From positions 15,547,001 to 15,611,000 of the forward strand of contig NC_083386.1 of assembly GCF_031755915.1 (NCBI RefSeq): DNA of 64,000 nt. Reading direction: 5' to 3'. Below are positions 45,241 to 57,038 of this stretch, piece after piece. Positions within the stretch are counted from its first letter, which is position 1. Every line of letters starts with the position of its first letter. The notes below the pieces were generated by a model. The model was not told the origin of the DNA, ran no database searches, and saw only the letters and a list, made by a program, of their open reading frames with translations. The stretch is from Ziziphus jujuba (Eukaryota; Streptophyta; Magnoliopsida; Rosales; Rhamnaceae). Position numbers and translations under genes: made by a program.

Positions 45241-46347
45241 TCAGTTAAAACACTTAATTTTATGAGTTCTAGAAGGTTTAGGATCAGATTTACCTTCATT
45301 TTTGTGTGCTAGGATAGATTTGGTTTTGGACTCCCTTTTTGGCCGAGTGGTGCATTCTTCTCCAAGTTCCTGCTTTTGTCTTGCTTCAAAGGTGGGATTG
45401 CCCCTCCAAGCACTTGGATTTAATCTCTTGCTGCTTGAAACTCCTCTAAACCTTGTACTTATGCCCCTCTTCTTGAATTGATTCTCAAGTTTGATAGCCA
45501 CATGCAATATCTCTTCCAATTCCATCATTGATTGGCTATCTCTCAATTCAATCCTCCTAGAAAACGTGCGAAGGTTGTTTCTTCATTCATGCTCATCTCA
45601 TCATGAGCATCTCCATCTCCTTGTAATAATCTTCCACAGACCTACTTCCTTGTGGTAATGATTGGAGTCTTTGATGTAGCAACCTATGGTAATGAGTTGG
45701 TACAAATCGCTTCCTCATGGCTCCTTTCATTTGTCGCCAAGTAGTAATCAATTCATCACCTACTCTCCTTCGGATATTTTGTTCATTTGTCCACCATTGG
45801 AGTGGATAATGTCCAAATTCCATTGCTATCACTTTTACCTTCTTAGTCTTTGAATAATTGTGACAATCGAAAATCATCTCCATATGCTCCTCCCACACTA
45901 AGTATGCCTCCGGATCACTTTTTCCCATGAAAAGTGGTTTGTTGACCTTAATATTTCCAAGATCATCATCCTCTTCCCTTTATAATCTCCCATGGCTTTG
46001 CCTTTCTTAGCAAGAAAAAATTTCATCAAACCCCTCATCAAGGTCATCTCCAAAATTACCTTCCCCAAATTCCTCTCTAGGTCGACCACGACCTCCTCAA
46101 CCTTAACCTTGGCCTCAGCCTCCATATACATCTAACCTTGGATTCAGCCTTCCTTGTGATGTTTCCAACCTGTCCATCCTTTGATCTAGGTTATCAAAGT
46201 CAGTATTCATCCGGTGTAATTGCTCCAAAACTGCCATCATGTCCGTGTGCTCATCTCCACTCCCCGAAACTCAGGAATCACACTTATGGATTCCTCTTCC
46301 TTAATTATTAATGGCACATATCCTCTTTTCACCCTTGAATCTGCCAT
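45241..46347 (-). pseudogene. Element C gag
   Basis: The likely start is MADSRVKRGY at 46347. The N-terminal part is Arg/Gly/Glu-rich and broken by frameshifts (46131-45898). The capsid block is open at 45928-45593: MGKSDPEAYLVWEEHMEMIF, AMEFGHYPLQWWTNEQNI, MRKRFVPTHYHRLLHQRLQS and GSRSVEDYYKEMEMLMMR. The C-terminal part reads EELEILHVAIKLENQFK-like at 45546 and reaches a zinc knuckle whose first Cys-X2-Cys is interrupted by a stop at 45241. It is equivalent to the gag of element B but with more damage. Confidence 0.85.
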
Positions 46348-47485
46348 ATTAGTATGAATAACACAAAAATAAAATAGAACCTCACAAAAAACACTCCTTT
46401 ACGTGTTTCACTCAAACAATGTCTCAACACTTATGTTTGCACACTAGTTCGGCTTTTGACCCTCTTTTAAGCTCACACACTCTTATCTTTTTCCAACCAA
46501 AGAATTAACTCAAAGTTCTAATTAAAAAACACTTAAGCAGCAGCTAGATCATAAGTGTTCCTAAATTTAAACTTATCAATAAAACAGCAACTAAATCAAA
46601 CAATTACTGAGCGGAATGAAAATATCTATTCTCAGCTTTTCTAAGCAAAAAACAAGGTAAATCAACAAGAAAATTTTTGGAATGAAATAAAAGCTGTTTA
46701 GAATATGAATGAACCAATAATTCAAGGATAAAATATAGAGAAATAAATTCAAACACGAACAATAATCAAATTGAGCAAAAATATAGGATAGTTGTTGGTT
46801 GTTGTTCTTTGTAATTCAAGTTTTTGTATCAAATCCTCCTTTAACTAAATTTAATCCAATGGTTTTAGCACCCAAAATTCAAATATCCAGTAGCAAAATT
46901 AATCTTCCAGCATCTCCAAATATTGAATAAATTAGCAACAACTCAGCAGCTCCAACAAATTTCCAGCAAACAAATTTCAACAAACCGTTTTTTTTTTTTT
47001 TTTTTTTTTTGTCTTCGGCTTTTCTCCTCCTTTTTTTTTTGTTTTTTTTTTCACTCACAGAATATTCACTCAACTACAGTAGCAAGAATTAACAACAAAA
47101 TTGCAATTTTAACACCGAAATTCCACCAAACCCGTGACCACCAACAACAAGAATACAAATTTGTAAATTTTTGTAAACTTATATATGTTGCCGCAATTCC
47201 TTTTCTTTTTTTTTTATGTAAATATCTAAGATAAAAAATAGAAAAGAAAAATCAACAATAAACTAAATTACTGAGAACAATGATGAAAAACAACCAACAA
47301 ACTAGGAAACAAAAATATGGTATAACAAGAAAAACCTAACTTAACTAGGAATGAGATTTTTTATTTTTTTTTTAATATGTAGAACATGTATGATGATAGA
47401 AGCAACCTTAACCTAATGCTAAAATTTCACAATAACATAAAAACAAATAAAACAAATAAGATAGATCAAACCTGATCAAAATCTT
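46348..47485 (-). other. Element C untranslated leader
   Basis: About 1.1 kb with no credible coding frame and long T tracts (46987-47010, 47031-47051, 47357-47372), parallel to the leader of element B. Confidence 0.7.
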
Positions 47486-47498
47486 GGCTTTGATACCA
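47486..47498 (-). other. Primer-binding site of element C
   Basis: Minus strand TGGTATCAAAGCC, three bases (TTT) after the LTR end; one mismatch to the tRNA-Met-type site TGGTATCAGAGCC. Confidence 0.88.
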
Positions 47499-47501
47499 AA
47501 A

Positions 47502-48589
47502 TGATATGAACCTAGGTCGACTCGCGCCTAAACCCATATTAGATTAGTCCGGATCTCAATTAAGTTCAAGTTCTTATGGAAAAACCTTAACCCCTAACTA
47601 ACCTGTGATTAGAAACCTTGGTATAATGAAGATGCCACAATAGATTATGGATGTCGTATTAATAAGTCAAAACTAAAACACACACTCTCTAACGGTGTTT
47701 TAGGTGTTCAAAGAGAACAAAGAGAATTCTATCTCACAAAATAAATTCTGAATATTATTGAAGGTGTGTTCTTCCTCAAAAATAAACCCTTAAATAGGCT
47801 AGAGTCACAAAACAATAAACCCTAAAAACCTAGGACAAAATCGGCCAAAAGGATTAGGAAACCAAGCTTGGTCAAATTTTCTCTCTCCTTTCGTAATCTA
47901 ACTTTGATTAATTAATTCCTTTATTTTGAATTAGAAATTAATTAATTTAAAATGAAAATAATAAAATAATAACTTTCCTAAGTTGATGTGTCCAGCAAAT
48001 AAATAAATAGAAACCAAATAAAAGACTAATTTTCTAAAACAGAAAATCAAAATCAAATTAGGAAACAAATTGACTATCTTTCTAACTAAGCTATCTTTGA
48101 CAATTCTTTGACCAATTTAAGCTTCAAATCAGTTTCCATATGCCTTGTAGGATGCCAAATAGGATGATCATTGAGTCCCACACGTTGCCAACAAACAATA
48201 CAACAATTATGGGCCAAAACTCCTCCTATGTGCACAAGCCCATTTTTTTTTTGCCTTTGATTCTGCCTTGGCTTGATTCCATAACCTCTTAGTGATATCC
48301 ATTGAATCCATGAAGTGTTGGAACCATTTTTTACTGCTCAGAGTCCATATTTGCACGTAAATAGCTACCGAGGTCCGTATCGGCCTCCACTACTTGAATG
48401 CTTAAAATGGATCTTGTATCTTCGGGTATTGACAAACCCTTTTGAGAAGTAATTACTCCCTGTATAAAAGTAACCAGGTTGTCCTTAAATCTTTTGGCTT
48501 GAGTTTTAGTGATTGGCCAGGTCTTTATCCATATCAGGTCAGCACCCTAGCAGATTATCGGTTATGTGGGTTCTGGCAGATTCTCATCA
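47502..48589 (-). repeat. Element C 5' LTR (full length)
   Basis: 1088 bases, minus-strand TGATGAGAATCTGCC ... GGTTCATATCA. The best TATA-like word on the minus strand is cctatttaagggt at about 47786-47798 (gactctagcctatttaag); the short LTRs of element B lack this part. Confidence 0.9.
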
Positions 48590-48594
48590 TTACT

Positions 48595-49543
48595 TATTGT
48601 GATGCTCCTTTGAGTATTAATCCTATGTCATTCCTTTATTTTTATTGGACAATCTTTTCTTTTTTAATGTGGAAAATGGTCAGAGGGAACATGAAAATTA
48701 GTTTATCAAAATGGTTGAGAAATGTTGTAATTTTTAGCAAAAAGAAACCATAAAGTGGCTTATTTTCTTTTGCTTCTATAAAGTTCAACAAAAAACCAAC
48801 ATTGTATATTCTTTAGACATAAACAATATCATCACATTGTCAAAATAAGAACTAAAATAATGCTATAAAATCAAATTTAATAATTACATTGTAGATATCA
48901 TCTATATATCATTTGAAGGTTATGATAACATCTTAACGCATCCAAGAAAGACATCCACAAATGAATATCAATTATATTGTGGGTAACAAATCGTTCAATC
49001 AGTCTAATATAGAGCAATCCAATGGTTTTCCTACCACAATATTCTATGAATTCTTACACCATTTCAAAAATTAAGATTTAAAAATATATTTATAGCATTT
49101 TGAGTCCTTATACATATAGTTTATTTTATCCAAATAAATTTTAGTCTATCACAAAATCTATATTTAGTCACTGATTGACTTTTAATCTCAACAATTGATA
49201 TAATCCAAGGGCTAATAAAAAGAAAAGACCTTATGTTAAACCAACAAATATACCTAAAATGAGACTAACTTTCAAGTTGTTTACCAAATGATGATATGTC
49301 AACATCTATCTGATTCGTTTGTTAAATCATTAATGCTACTGTATCAAAATATTTACTAAGTTTATTTATCAAGTACCACATGCTAATATATATTGTTAGT
49401 TAATATATTTATATAATAAATACAAGTGAACTTTTAAATGGACAAATGAATAAATAAAATCATATATTATCATATGCACCATGTGATTTAATATATATAT
49501 ATATATATATACTTGGTGAATATTTGGGTAACTCTAGCATTAT
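48595..49543. other. AT-rich noncoding interval
   Basis: No gene recognised; an (AT)n tract at 49488-49510. Confidence 0.6.
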
Positions 49544-50043
49544 TGTAATGCTCTACCACTCTCTTACTCCATTGATATTTTCCACCATTTAACCATTGCA
49601 CTCTAGATGGTATGGGGTTTTATTCATACATACCAAGAGGTCACCCACCGATATTTTCTCTTATTTAGCCATTGCACTCCAGACGGTATGGGTTTTATTC
49701 ATACATACTAAGAGATCACCCATCTTAAAATTGCTCCCATTAGAGCACTCTTAACCCCATAGTTATTTTGAACCCTAAAACCAACCACTCCAAAAAAGCC
49801 TCAATTGTTAAGAAAGTGACCATTTTTATATTTGAATTATCAGCTTTCCATACACGGATATATGGGATCAAACACCATGTAATATTTGCAAATAAGGTAG
49901 TCAGCCAATACCTTGCACTCGCTCGCACTTACCCTAGCAGCTTTACACAATTTCGTCCTTGGTCATCACAATCCACATCTATATATTGGTCACTGATCTC
50001 GTCCCTTCTTGCCTCGCATCCTTTAAGGCTTACTAGTCTTACA
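49544..50043 (-). repeat. 5S-rRNA-bearing LTR (third copy), probable solo LTR
   Basis: Read on the minus strand it begins TGTAAGACTAGT (50043) and ends GCATTACA (49544). In the same order as the units at 36.4-37.1 kb it has aattcaaatataa, a ggcttttttggagtg word, then a 5S-like stretch (49709-49775: ggttaagagtgctctaat, then aagatgggtgatctcttag). A 76-base segment including the tail of the 5S-like part is duplicated (49574-49649 and 49650-49724). Flanks attat / attaa agree at four of five positions, which could be a decayed target duplication. Confidence 0.65.
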
Positions 50044-52302
50044 ATTAATGTTGTTGAATTGCATTTAATGTCTATAGTACTACTAGAGAATCTCCAATGA
50101 CTATATCTATTATGTTTTTTTTTTCTTTTTTACATTAGAAAAATAAAAAATCATTCAAAAAAAAAATTCAATGGGGCCATCCAAAAGCTCTATCAAGCTA
50201 ATATGGCTGTAGTTATAATAATAATAAAAAATAATAATAACAAAATAAGCTGTTAACATGACTCGTGGAGGGTCAAACATAGCAAACATCTAATGACATT
50301 TTTATTAAGAAAAAAATCAATTAAAAACAATCTTTAACAATATATATATATATATATTTAAAAAGAAAAATAATTAACAAATTATTAATTAATTGAGATT
50401 TAGATAAAACCATTAAAGTTCAATTTTTGAGTTTAATTTCTATGAAGTAAATAATCGTGCCAAATAGACTGGAAGTCTTTCTAACCTTAATGGCACATAG
50501 ATATAATCCATAGAGCCATTTGTGATGCTCTTAATGATATATATATATATATAATGATGGGAACCAAGTTGTTGACTAAATGATGTCACCAACTAAGATG
50601 TCATTGTTTTATAACTTATAATATTTAGTTTCATTTATTCATTTAAGAGTTTTTTGGGTATGATATGTGCTGACTGGCAAATGCTAATTGGATATATCTA
50701 TGCTTTGAGTTTTTAAGTTAAAAGGCTAATATAGAAAAGTAAATAACTTTAGGCATCCAATTAAATTGTCATATAGTATATGAGTCCTATCTAACAAAAT
50801 AATAGCATATCACTTTTGCTACATCATTTGCTAAAAAAATACCTTGTTTAATGTTTATTGTAAAAATAAAAAGATAAGTGTTTTATGAAAAAATAAAATA
50901 AATATAGTAAACAACATACTTGCAACACCATTAATATGATAAATACAAAGAATATTTTTTTTTTTTTTGGTAGAGACAAACAAATTTAATGAAAGGATAT
51001 TGAATCGCTTTTTATCTCCATTAAACTCAATTACCAAAATCCAACGTCACTTGACATAGGGAAGGTTGGCCCTTACACCATATTACTAAAATCCAACAAA
51101 CCTAAAAAAATAAGAAAAAGTTACCAAAAACCAGTAGAGAACAAAGATTTGTAATGCCAATTCCTAAATACACCATATTCAACAAATAGCATCCAAGATA
51201 AATCTATCCAAAATTCATATACTTACACGATTTACATATTGCTTAATTTTGGAGAGTGAAAGCGTGGTTAGGCATCTGTTTCATGAAAGAGATTAGATGT
51301 AGTACTACTTTTAAATGAAAGGTCTGGGAGAGAACAAAAGTCACCTTATTTTTAATCAATGAAAACTAGGTATAACCAAAGTTTAAAATATTGAAAGTTT
51401 CCACAAAATTTTCATGAAATTTTCATTTTCTAAACACATTGAAAGAAAATTTAGCTCCTAAGTGAAATTTTCGTGAAATGGATATAGTTTTCATAATATC
51501 TATCAAAATTTTTGATATTTCTCCATAATTTCAATGAAAATTTCCATTATAATATCCATATAAAATCCTTCACACTTTGTTTAAAAAATCCATAATTTCT
51601 ATGAAAATTTTTGAATTTCTCATGAAATTTCCATAGAAATTTTGGAAATATTTATGATTTTTTTAAAAATTTTATAAAAATTATTGATTCTTAGTAAAAT
51701 TTTTGCCAAATTAATATTATTAATAGCTTTTTTTCTACCTTTTAATTGTATTCTAATAATTAGGCAAATAAAAATAAAAAATTCATATTTCACAAATAAT
51801 GTCACAAATTACATTTGACAAGTCTATCATATTTTTAGAGAAAATTAATATCATAAGTTACAAGTTTACCTACTTGTTACTATTTTTTACAATAAAAAAT
51901 TTGATATTTGTATAAATACTATAAAGCAGATAAAAATTAGAACGTAAACAAAAATTAAAAGATCTGTAGGAAATATATTTTCTGCAAACCAACATTCAAA
52001 ATTTCGATATCGATGGCATTTGACACATGCAAACTTAACTCATAAATATTTATATCAATGGTATCTTAACAATTACATGCAAAATTATCAAGGTGATATA
52101 TGTTTAATAATTACTTCTTACATTTCATATTTTAAAATGAGAATGAGGAAGATATAAACAATTTTCAACAATTCCTTATAGTATTGAAATGACATTTATA
52201 AAATATAATGCGATTGTAATAATTGTTTTATATAACTTAATTAATAAATAAGTTTATTAAATATGTATTTTTTTCATTTTTTTTATTAATAATAGTACAT
52301 TT
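50044..52302. other. AT-rich noncoding interval
   Basis: No gene recognised. At 51370-51660 the words gaaatttccat, gaaattttcatga and relatives recur many times in both orientations, a diverged simple repeat. (AT)n tracts occur at 50341-50358 and 50537-50553. Confidence 0.55.
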
Positions 52303-52389
52303 TTTATTACACCTTGGTTTGAGAAAAAGCTCCAAATTCGAATTTTTGACGAAGTTGGATCAGGATTGGCCTAGGTTGACCAAGTGGGT
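52303..52389 (+). repeat. Start of an old Tekay-type LTR (plus)
   Basis: Starts near tattacacctt (decayed TGTAACACCC) and continues with a ttgac...gttgacc pattern as in the solo LTR at 58321. It continues at 55084 after the inserted LTR 52390-55083. Confidence 0.55.
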
Positions 52390-55083
52390 TGAAAGAACCT
52401 GCCCTAGAAACTTGAACAGCCTAATAAAGTTCCACTGGACAATCATTAGAGGATATCCAATGGAACCTCACTTAAAACTTGAACAGCCAAACCCATGAAT
52501 CATCAATAGTACCTCAATATATATATATATATATATATATAAAACCACAATAGCATAAAAGTCAACAACTATGGTCCACAACCAGCCTATCGTATTACAA
52601 GCCATAACTACACATGTATATAATATGGTCTCTACTGAGTCCAATATTCAGATTAGAGCATTCTAAGAGTGTTTTCAAAGTTTAGAAGTACAAAAAAATT
52701 ATAAATGAGTTCAGAAAGATGAGGATAAAATAAAGAAATATAGATACTACTGTTGCCGTGCAAAGAATGAAATGACAAGCGGTGTGCAAGGTAAACTGCC
52801 TAGATCTAGGAAACAAATTTAAAACAAATAAAAACGTGAGATATATAAATCTCAGTGAGTGGCATAATATAATAGGAAAGTAAAAATTTATTTCGGTAAA
52901 ACTTTCTCTCAGGACCTCTCGTTTCACTCTTTTCAAAGGTTCCCCTTTTTAAAACCATTTCACAAAACCCAACATATACCCCAATTCTATATCATAAAAC
53001 TGATGCTCAAAAGGATATAAAGTGAACGATCATTATAAAATTATAAAATATCTTAATCATGATATAAATAATAAGCATAAAATAGTATAAATACAATTTC
53101 ACAAAATAATCATAAAAGTGCAGTAATAACCACAATATTAGAAAATCAACAAGATACTCAGAACATATACGATGTACCATAAGATATACCAAACCGTAAG
53201 CCGTGGGATACACCCATCTCACGACCCTTAATATACAAAAGGTATCATGGAAATAATAAACCGTTGGGATATACCCATCCTCATAGCCCATGACAATGAT
53301 AACCTATGGGGTGAACCCCACCTTAAGACACCGTGGCAATAATAAACCTATGGGATGAACCCAACATCACGGTACTGTGGCAAACCCACACGCTGTAATA
53401 CAATACTGATGTGAAACACTGATACTATATGGTACATCAATTAAAAATAAACAATACAGCATCCGTAAAATTGTCTTATGAGATCATACTTTTCCATATG
53501 ATATTGTATCATAAATCATAATTTAATATTCAAACTCAACCGCTTATTTAAATATTTCAAAATTTTCAAATCATCATTTCATGCTAAAACCAGAAGTACC
53601 ACAGTGAAATATATATCACCATAAACCAATTTTAAGCACATAAAATTGTAAAATACTTGAACATGCTTCAAATCATATAATTTTCAATATGCTTTCTCCA
53701 ATCAATTAATTTCCAAAATGATTTAAAACCTTAATTCAAACACCAAGATATTTAAATAACATGATTCACAAGTTCACTATGAACTCATTAGAGTTAGAAA
53801 CTATTTAAAATCTTATCAAAATCCACATAAAGTAATAACACATATATGTACATGCAGATATTCATATATGCATAAAGTAATCATTTAAATCAAATGATAT
53901 ATACGTAAAATAACCAAACCATATATATTATACTACATGCCCAAAACATTTTAAAACTATAATAACTCATAGTACTGCAGATTCTCACTCCTGCTAACCT
54001 GCAGAATCGTCTCCAAGCTCAACTCGAGTGCCTATAATATAATAACATATTTCTCAGGCTCTAATAACTAAACCAAAGACATTGATGTGCAACAAATGGC
54101 TTAGAATTATTTATATAACTCCAAAATTGCATAAATTGGACACTGACCGGTTCAATTATATAGCATACCCTAAGGACTCGGTACCCAAAATTGGGGTTTT
54201 CCATTCGAAGGCCAATCTTTCGAAATCGAACCTTCCAATGGGTCCCATTTATATCCAATTACACTAATCTAATCTCAATTTTAACCAATTTGACCAATTT
54301 TGTCAAAACACAGTCCTAATTTTTCTGGTATTTAACTAATTAATCCAAAAATGGAAAAATTATCAAACGACATTCAAAATTCACAAACTTTATATCTACG
54401 AAAAACCCAAGAGATAAAAAATACAATGGTGTGCTCATCTTGGTTCAACGATGTCTCCAGTGGCTAGACAACTTAATGGAAATCTCGGTCGAATTCCCTA
54501 TTGACATATCTCTGAAACGTGAAGAATCTGGGCAAAAAGAGCACGGAAATGAGTTCAGAGGGTCCAAAAAACATGAAAATCCGATGACCCACCTTGCCGA
54601 CCTCCGTCATGTGGGCTTCCATCTGGTGTGGTGCATGTAGGATGTTGATGGCTAGAATGGGCAAAAAGGGCGATGACCCGGTTGGACGGTAAACGGGTTC
54701 AAAACGACTTGGTTCGAACCCACAGGCTTGAAGAGGAATTTTCTCGGGTTTGGGGGATAAAATGGATATTTTAGGATTTTTCTCCTGTTTGACATGCTTC
54801 CCAACGCTTATATAGAGACTTGGGTCACTAACAGACAAAATCTTGGGACTGGTTTGGACATTGATATAAAATCGATGCTTAAAACTTCTCAGAACCATAA
54901 CTTTTTATCCGTAACTCAGAATTTGGCATGCCGCTAGTCTATGAACTTGTATCGAAAAGCTCTACACAATGGTAGCTCATTCAAACCAAAAATATTAACC
55001 ATAGAAAAAATCAACCTAGGACCCACATACAGTCCACTTGGTCAAACCTATACAACAGGGGTATTTTGGTACGAGTTGTTACA
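52390..55083 (-). repeat. Tekay-type solo LTR (minus)
   Basis: 2.7 kb. The minus-strand start TGTAACAACTCGTACC is at 55083 and the end ...GGTTCTTTCA at 52390. It shares with the LTR 55782-57018 the blocks aagttccac/atcgaacaatc, aatatccaatg, atatata...ccacaa(c/t)agcata and the U3 words atggtagctca(t)tcaaacc and ttggtacg. Its flanks carry gggtt on both sides (52386-52390 and 55084-55088) with one T shared with the LTR edge, as expected for a target duplication that lost a base. It contains weak internal repeats of a (c)cgtgggatacaccca word at 53198-53400. Confidence 0.65.
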
Positions 55084-55560
55084 GGGTTCCATAGTTGGCC
55101 TTTTACTTTACGGGAATTTCACTTTGATTGAGGCACCGAGGCGAAGTACTCATCGACCTAAGTTCATAGACTAGTAGTATGCTAAAATTAGAGCTAAGAT
55201 TGGAAACTTATGGTCAAAACAAAGTGTGGTCCAGACTAGTTGGGGAGCTTGAGTTTGACTTTTTGTTTGTGTGGATTTTGATTTTAACTTATATATCATG
55301 TGATGGTGCTCGTTCATACGAGTCTGTAAACTAATGGCACACTTAATTTGGACTTATGGTTAAAAAATTATGGATATGCAAAGTCATGCCTATTTTTCTA
55401 GGACTGACTTTACCAAGTAGTAAAATATTTAGAAAGGTCCATGGTGGGTGCCATGTGTCAATAATTAGTAGGTGCCATATGTCACCAACTAATGAGTGCC
55501 ACATTTCACCATAAAACGAATAAATTTTATTTTCTTTCTCTTTTTTCTTTTCTCTTTCTT

Positions 55561-55603
<43 letters not shown>

Positions 55604-55781
55604 ACCAATTGAAATGGCCATGTTCTGAATGCCAAAAGGTGCCACGTGCCGAACAGGTGGGAGCCCATGACCAGGCGCCTCTAGCCATTTGGCCTGTGGA
55701 CAAGCCAGGATCGACACTCCAACACCGACAATTGGTGTCACCCAATTTACCAATCTTCCAATGGTTTTCGACCACAAGTTT
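55084..55781 (+). repeat. Continuation of the old Tekay-type LTR (plus)
   Basis: Matches the solo LTR at 58321 in order: ttgacttttt, agttcatagactagtag, aacttatgg, tgctcgttcatacgagtctgt and a pyrimidine-rich stretch with (CT)n at 55568-55599. It ends where element E's 3' LTR begins, so E was inserted into it. Confidence 0.6.
55568..55599. repeat. (CT)n microsatellite
   Basis: About sixteen CT units inside the old LTR; it gives rise to meaningless Ser/Leu or Arg/Glu frames. Confidence 0.9.
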
Positions 55782-57018
55782 TGACAGGACCTGTCCCAGG
55801 AACCGACCTAGGATTTTCCAGGTGGTCCCGCCTAGTGAAGTTCCATCGAACAATCCCTCGAGAATATCCAATGAAAATTCACCTTAATACATGGACATCG
55901 AACACCAGCAATATCACTAATACTTCAATATATATAAATATAAAAATAAATCCACAACAGCATAAAGTCCACAGGCCATAACTACCCACATAAGTACCAT
56001 GGTCTCTACTAAATCCCACATTTAAAATCAGAGTATTCTAAGAGTCTTAACAAAGTTTAGAAGTACAAATAAATAATAAATGAGTCTAGAAAGATAAAGA
56101 TGGATAAAGTAATATAGGTACTACTGCTGCTGTGGAAAAAATGAAGTGGCAAGCGATGCATAAGGTAGACTGCTACTAACTGACTGGACAATACTGTAGA
56201 TGCTCACTCTTGCTCCTCTATAGGATCATCTCCAGGCTCAACTCAAGTGCCTCAATCCAAAAGTTCATTCTGCGGCCTAAAAACTTGGTTAAAACTTCAG
56301 TTGAATTTCCCATCGTCCTATCTCCCAAACGATGACGAATATGGGCAAAAGAACAACAAAAATGAGCTCAAAGGGTCCAAAACTAATGGGAAAGGTCTAT
56401 GGGTTGGCCGGCAACAGCCAAAAAATTCAAAAATCCAATGACCCACCGCGCCGACTGTCGCCACCTTCTCCGGCTAGATCCCAACGTGTCCGGCTGTCAT
56501 TCACCGTGAAATTTTAGGCCAAGCTCACCTCAACATGATCTTCCTCCCTGTCTGGTGCATGTAACAGCTTGGTGACTAGAATGGGAAAAAATGGCGATGA
56601 CCCGGTTCACCGTTAAACGGGTTGAAATGATCTAGTTCGGACCAAAGATTTTGGAGGAGGAATTTCTCGAGTTTTGGAGATGAAATGGATATTTTGGAAA
56701 TTTGTTTCCTATTTGGCACACTTACTGAGGCTTATATAGAGTCTAGGGTCACTAACAGATAAAAACTGGGGACTGGTTTGGACACCGATATAAAACTTAT
56801 GCTTAAAATTTCTCAAAACCATAACTTTTTATCCGTAACTCAAAATTCGGCATGCCGCTAGTTTATGAACTCGTATCGATGAGATCTACACAATGGTAAC
56901 TCAGTCAAACCAAAATTATTGACCATTGAAAAAGTTAACATGGATCCATATATTGTTCACTTGGTCAAACTTGATCAAATTTGTTAAAACATGTGTATTT
57001 TTGGTACGGGGTGTTACA
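55782..57018 (-). repeat. Element E 3' LTR
   Basis: 1237 bases. Minus strand TGTAACACCCCGTACC ... CAGGTCCTGTCA. Related to 52390-55083. Confidence 0.8.
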
Positions 57019-57032
57019 GCCTACCCCCCTTA
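57019..57032 (-). other. Polypurine tract of element E
   Basis: Minus strand TAAGGGGGGTAGGC just before the LTR start. Confidence 0.75.
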
Positions 57033-57038
57033 AAGAAA

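Larger units (their letters stand above)
41021..48589 (-). mobile_element. Element C: CRM-like Ty3/gypsy with target duplications
   Basis: Minus-strand element with 5' LTR 47502-48589, primer-binding site 47486-47498, leader, gag, protease, RT, RNase H, partial integrase and 3' LTR 41021-41933. It is flanked by perfect 5-bp duplications TTACT (41016-41020 and 48590-48594), so both outer ends are original. The 3' LTR lacks its first 200 or so bases, and integrase lacks its C-terminus and the polypurine tract, because of one deletion joined at acttgaa. The LTRs differ by many substitutions and by indels of about 30 and 52 bases, so the insertion is not recent. It is the same family as elements A and B. 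Confidence 0.93.

Noticed and set aside
49740..50100. Frames of 62 and 110 codons
   Set aside because: They overlap the third 5S-like LTR and are on opposite strands; explained by that repeat.
54473..54898. A 141-codon minus-strand frame
   Set aside because: Inside the minus-strand LTR 52390-55083; no domain, no start context; a similar broken stretch occurs in the LTR 55782-57018, which argues for LTR noise.
55343..55887. Frames of 131-144 codons on both strands
   Set aside because: They cross a (CT)n microsatellite and give Ser/Leu or Arg/Glu runs; the region is LTR sequence on both sides.
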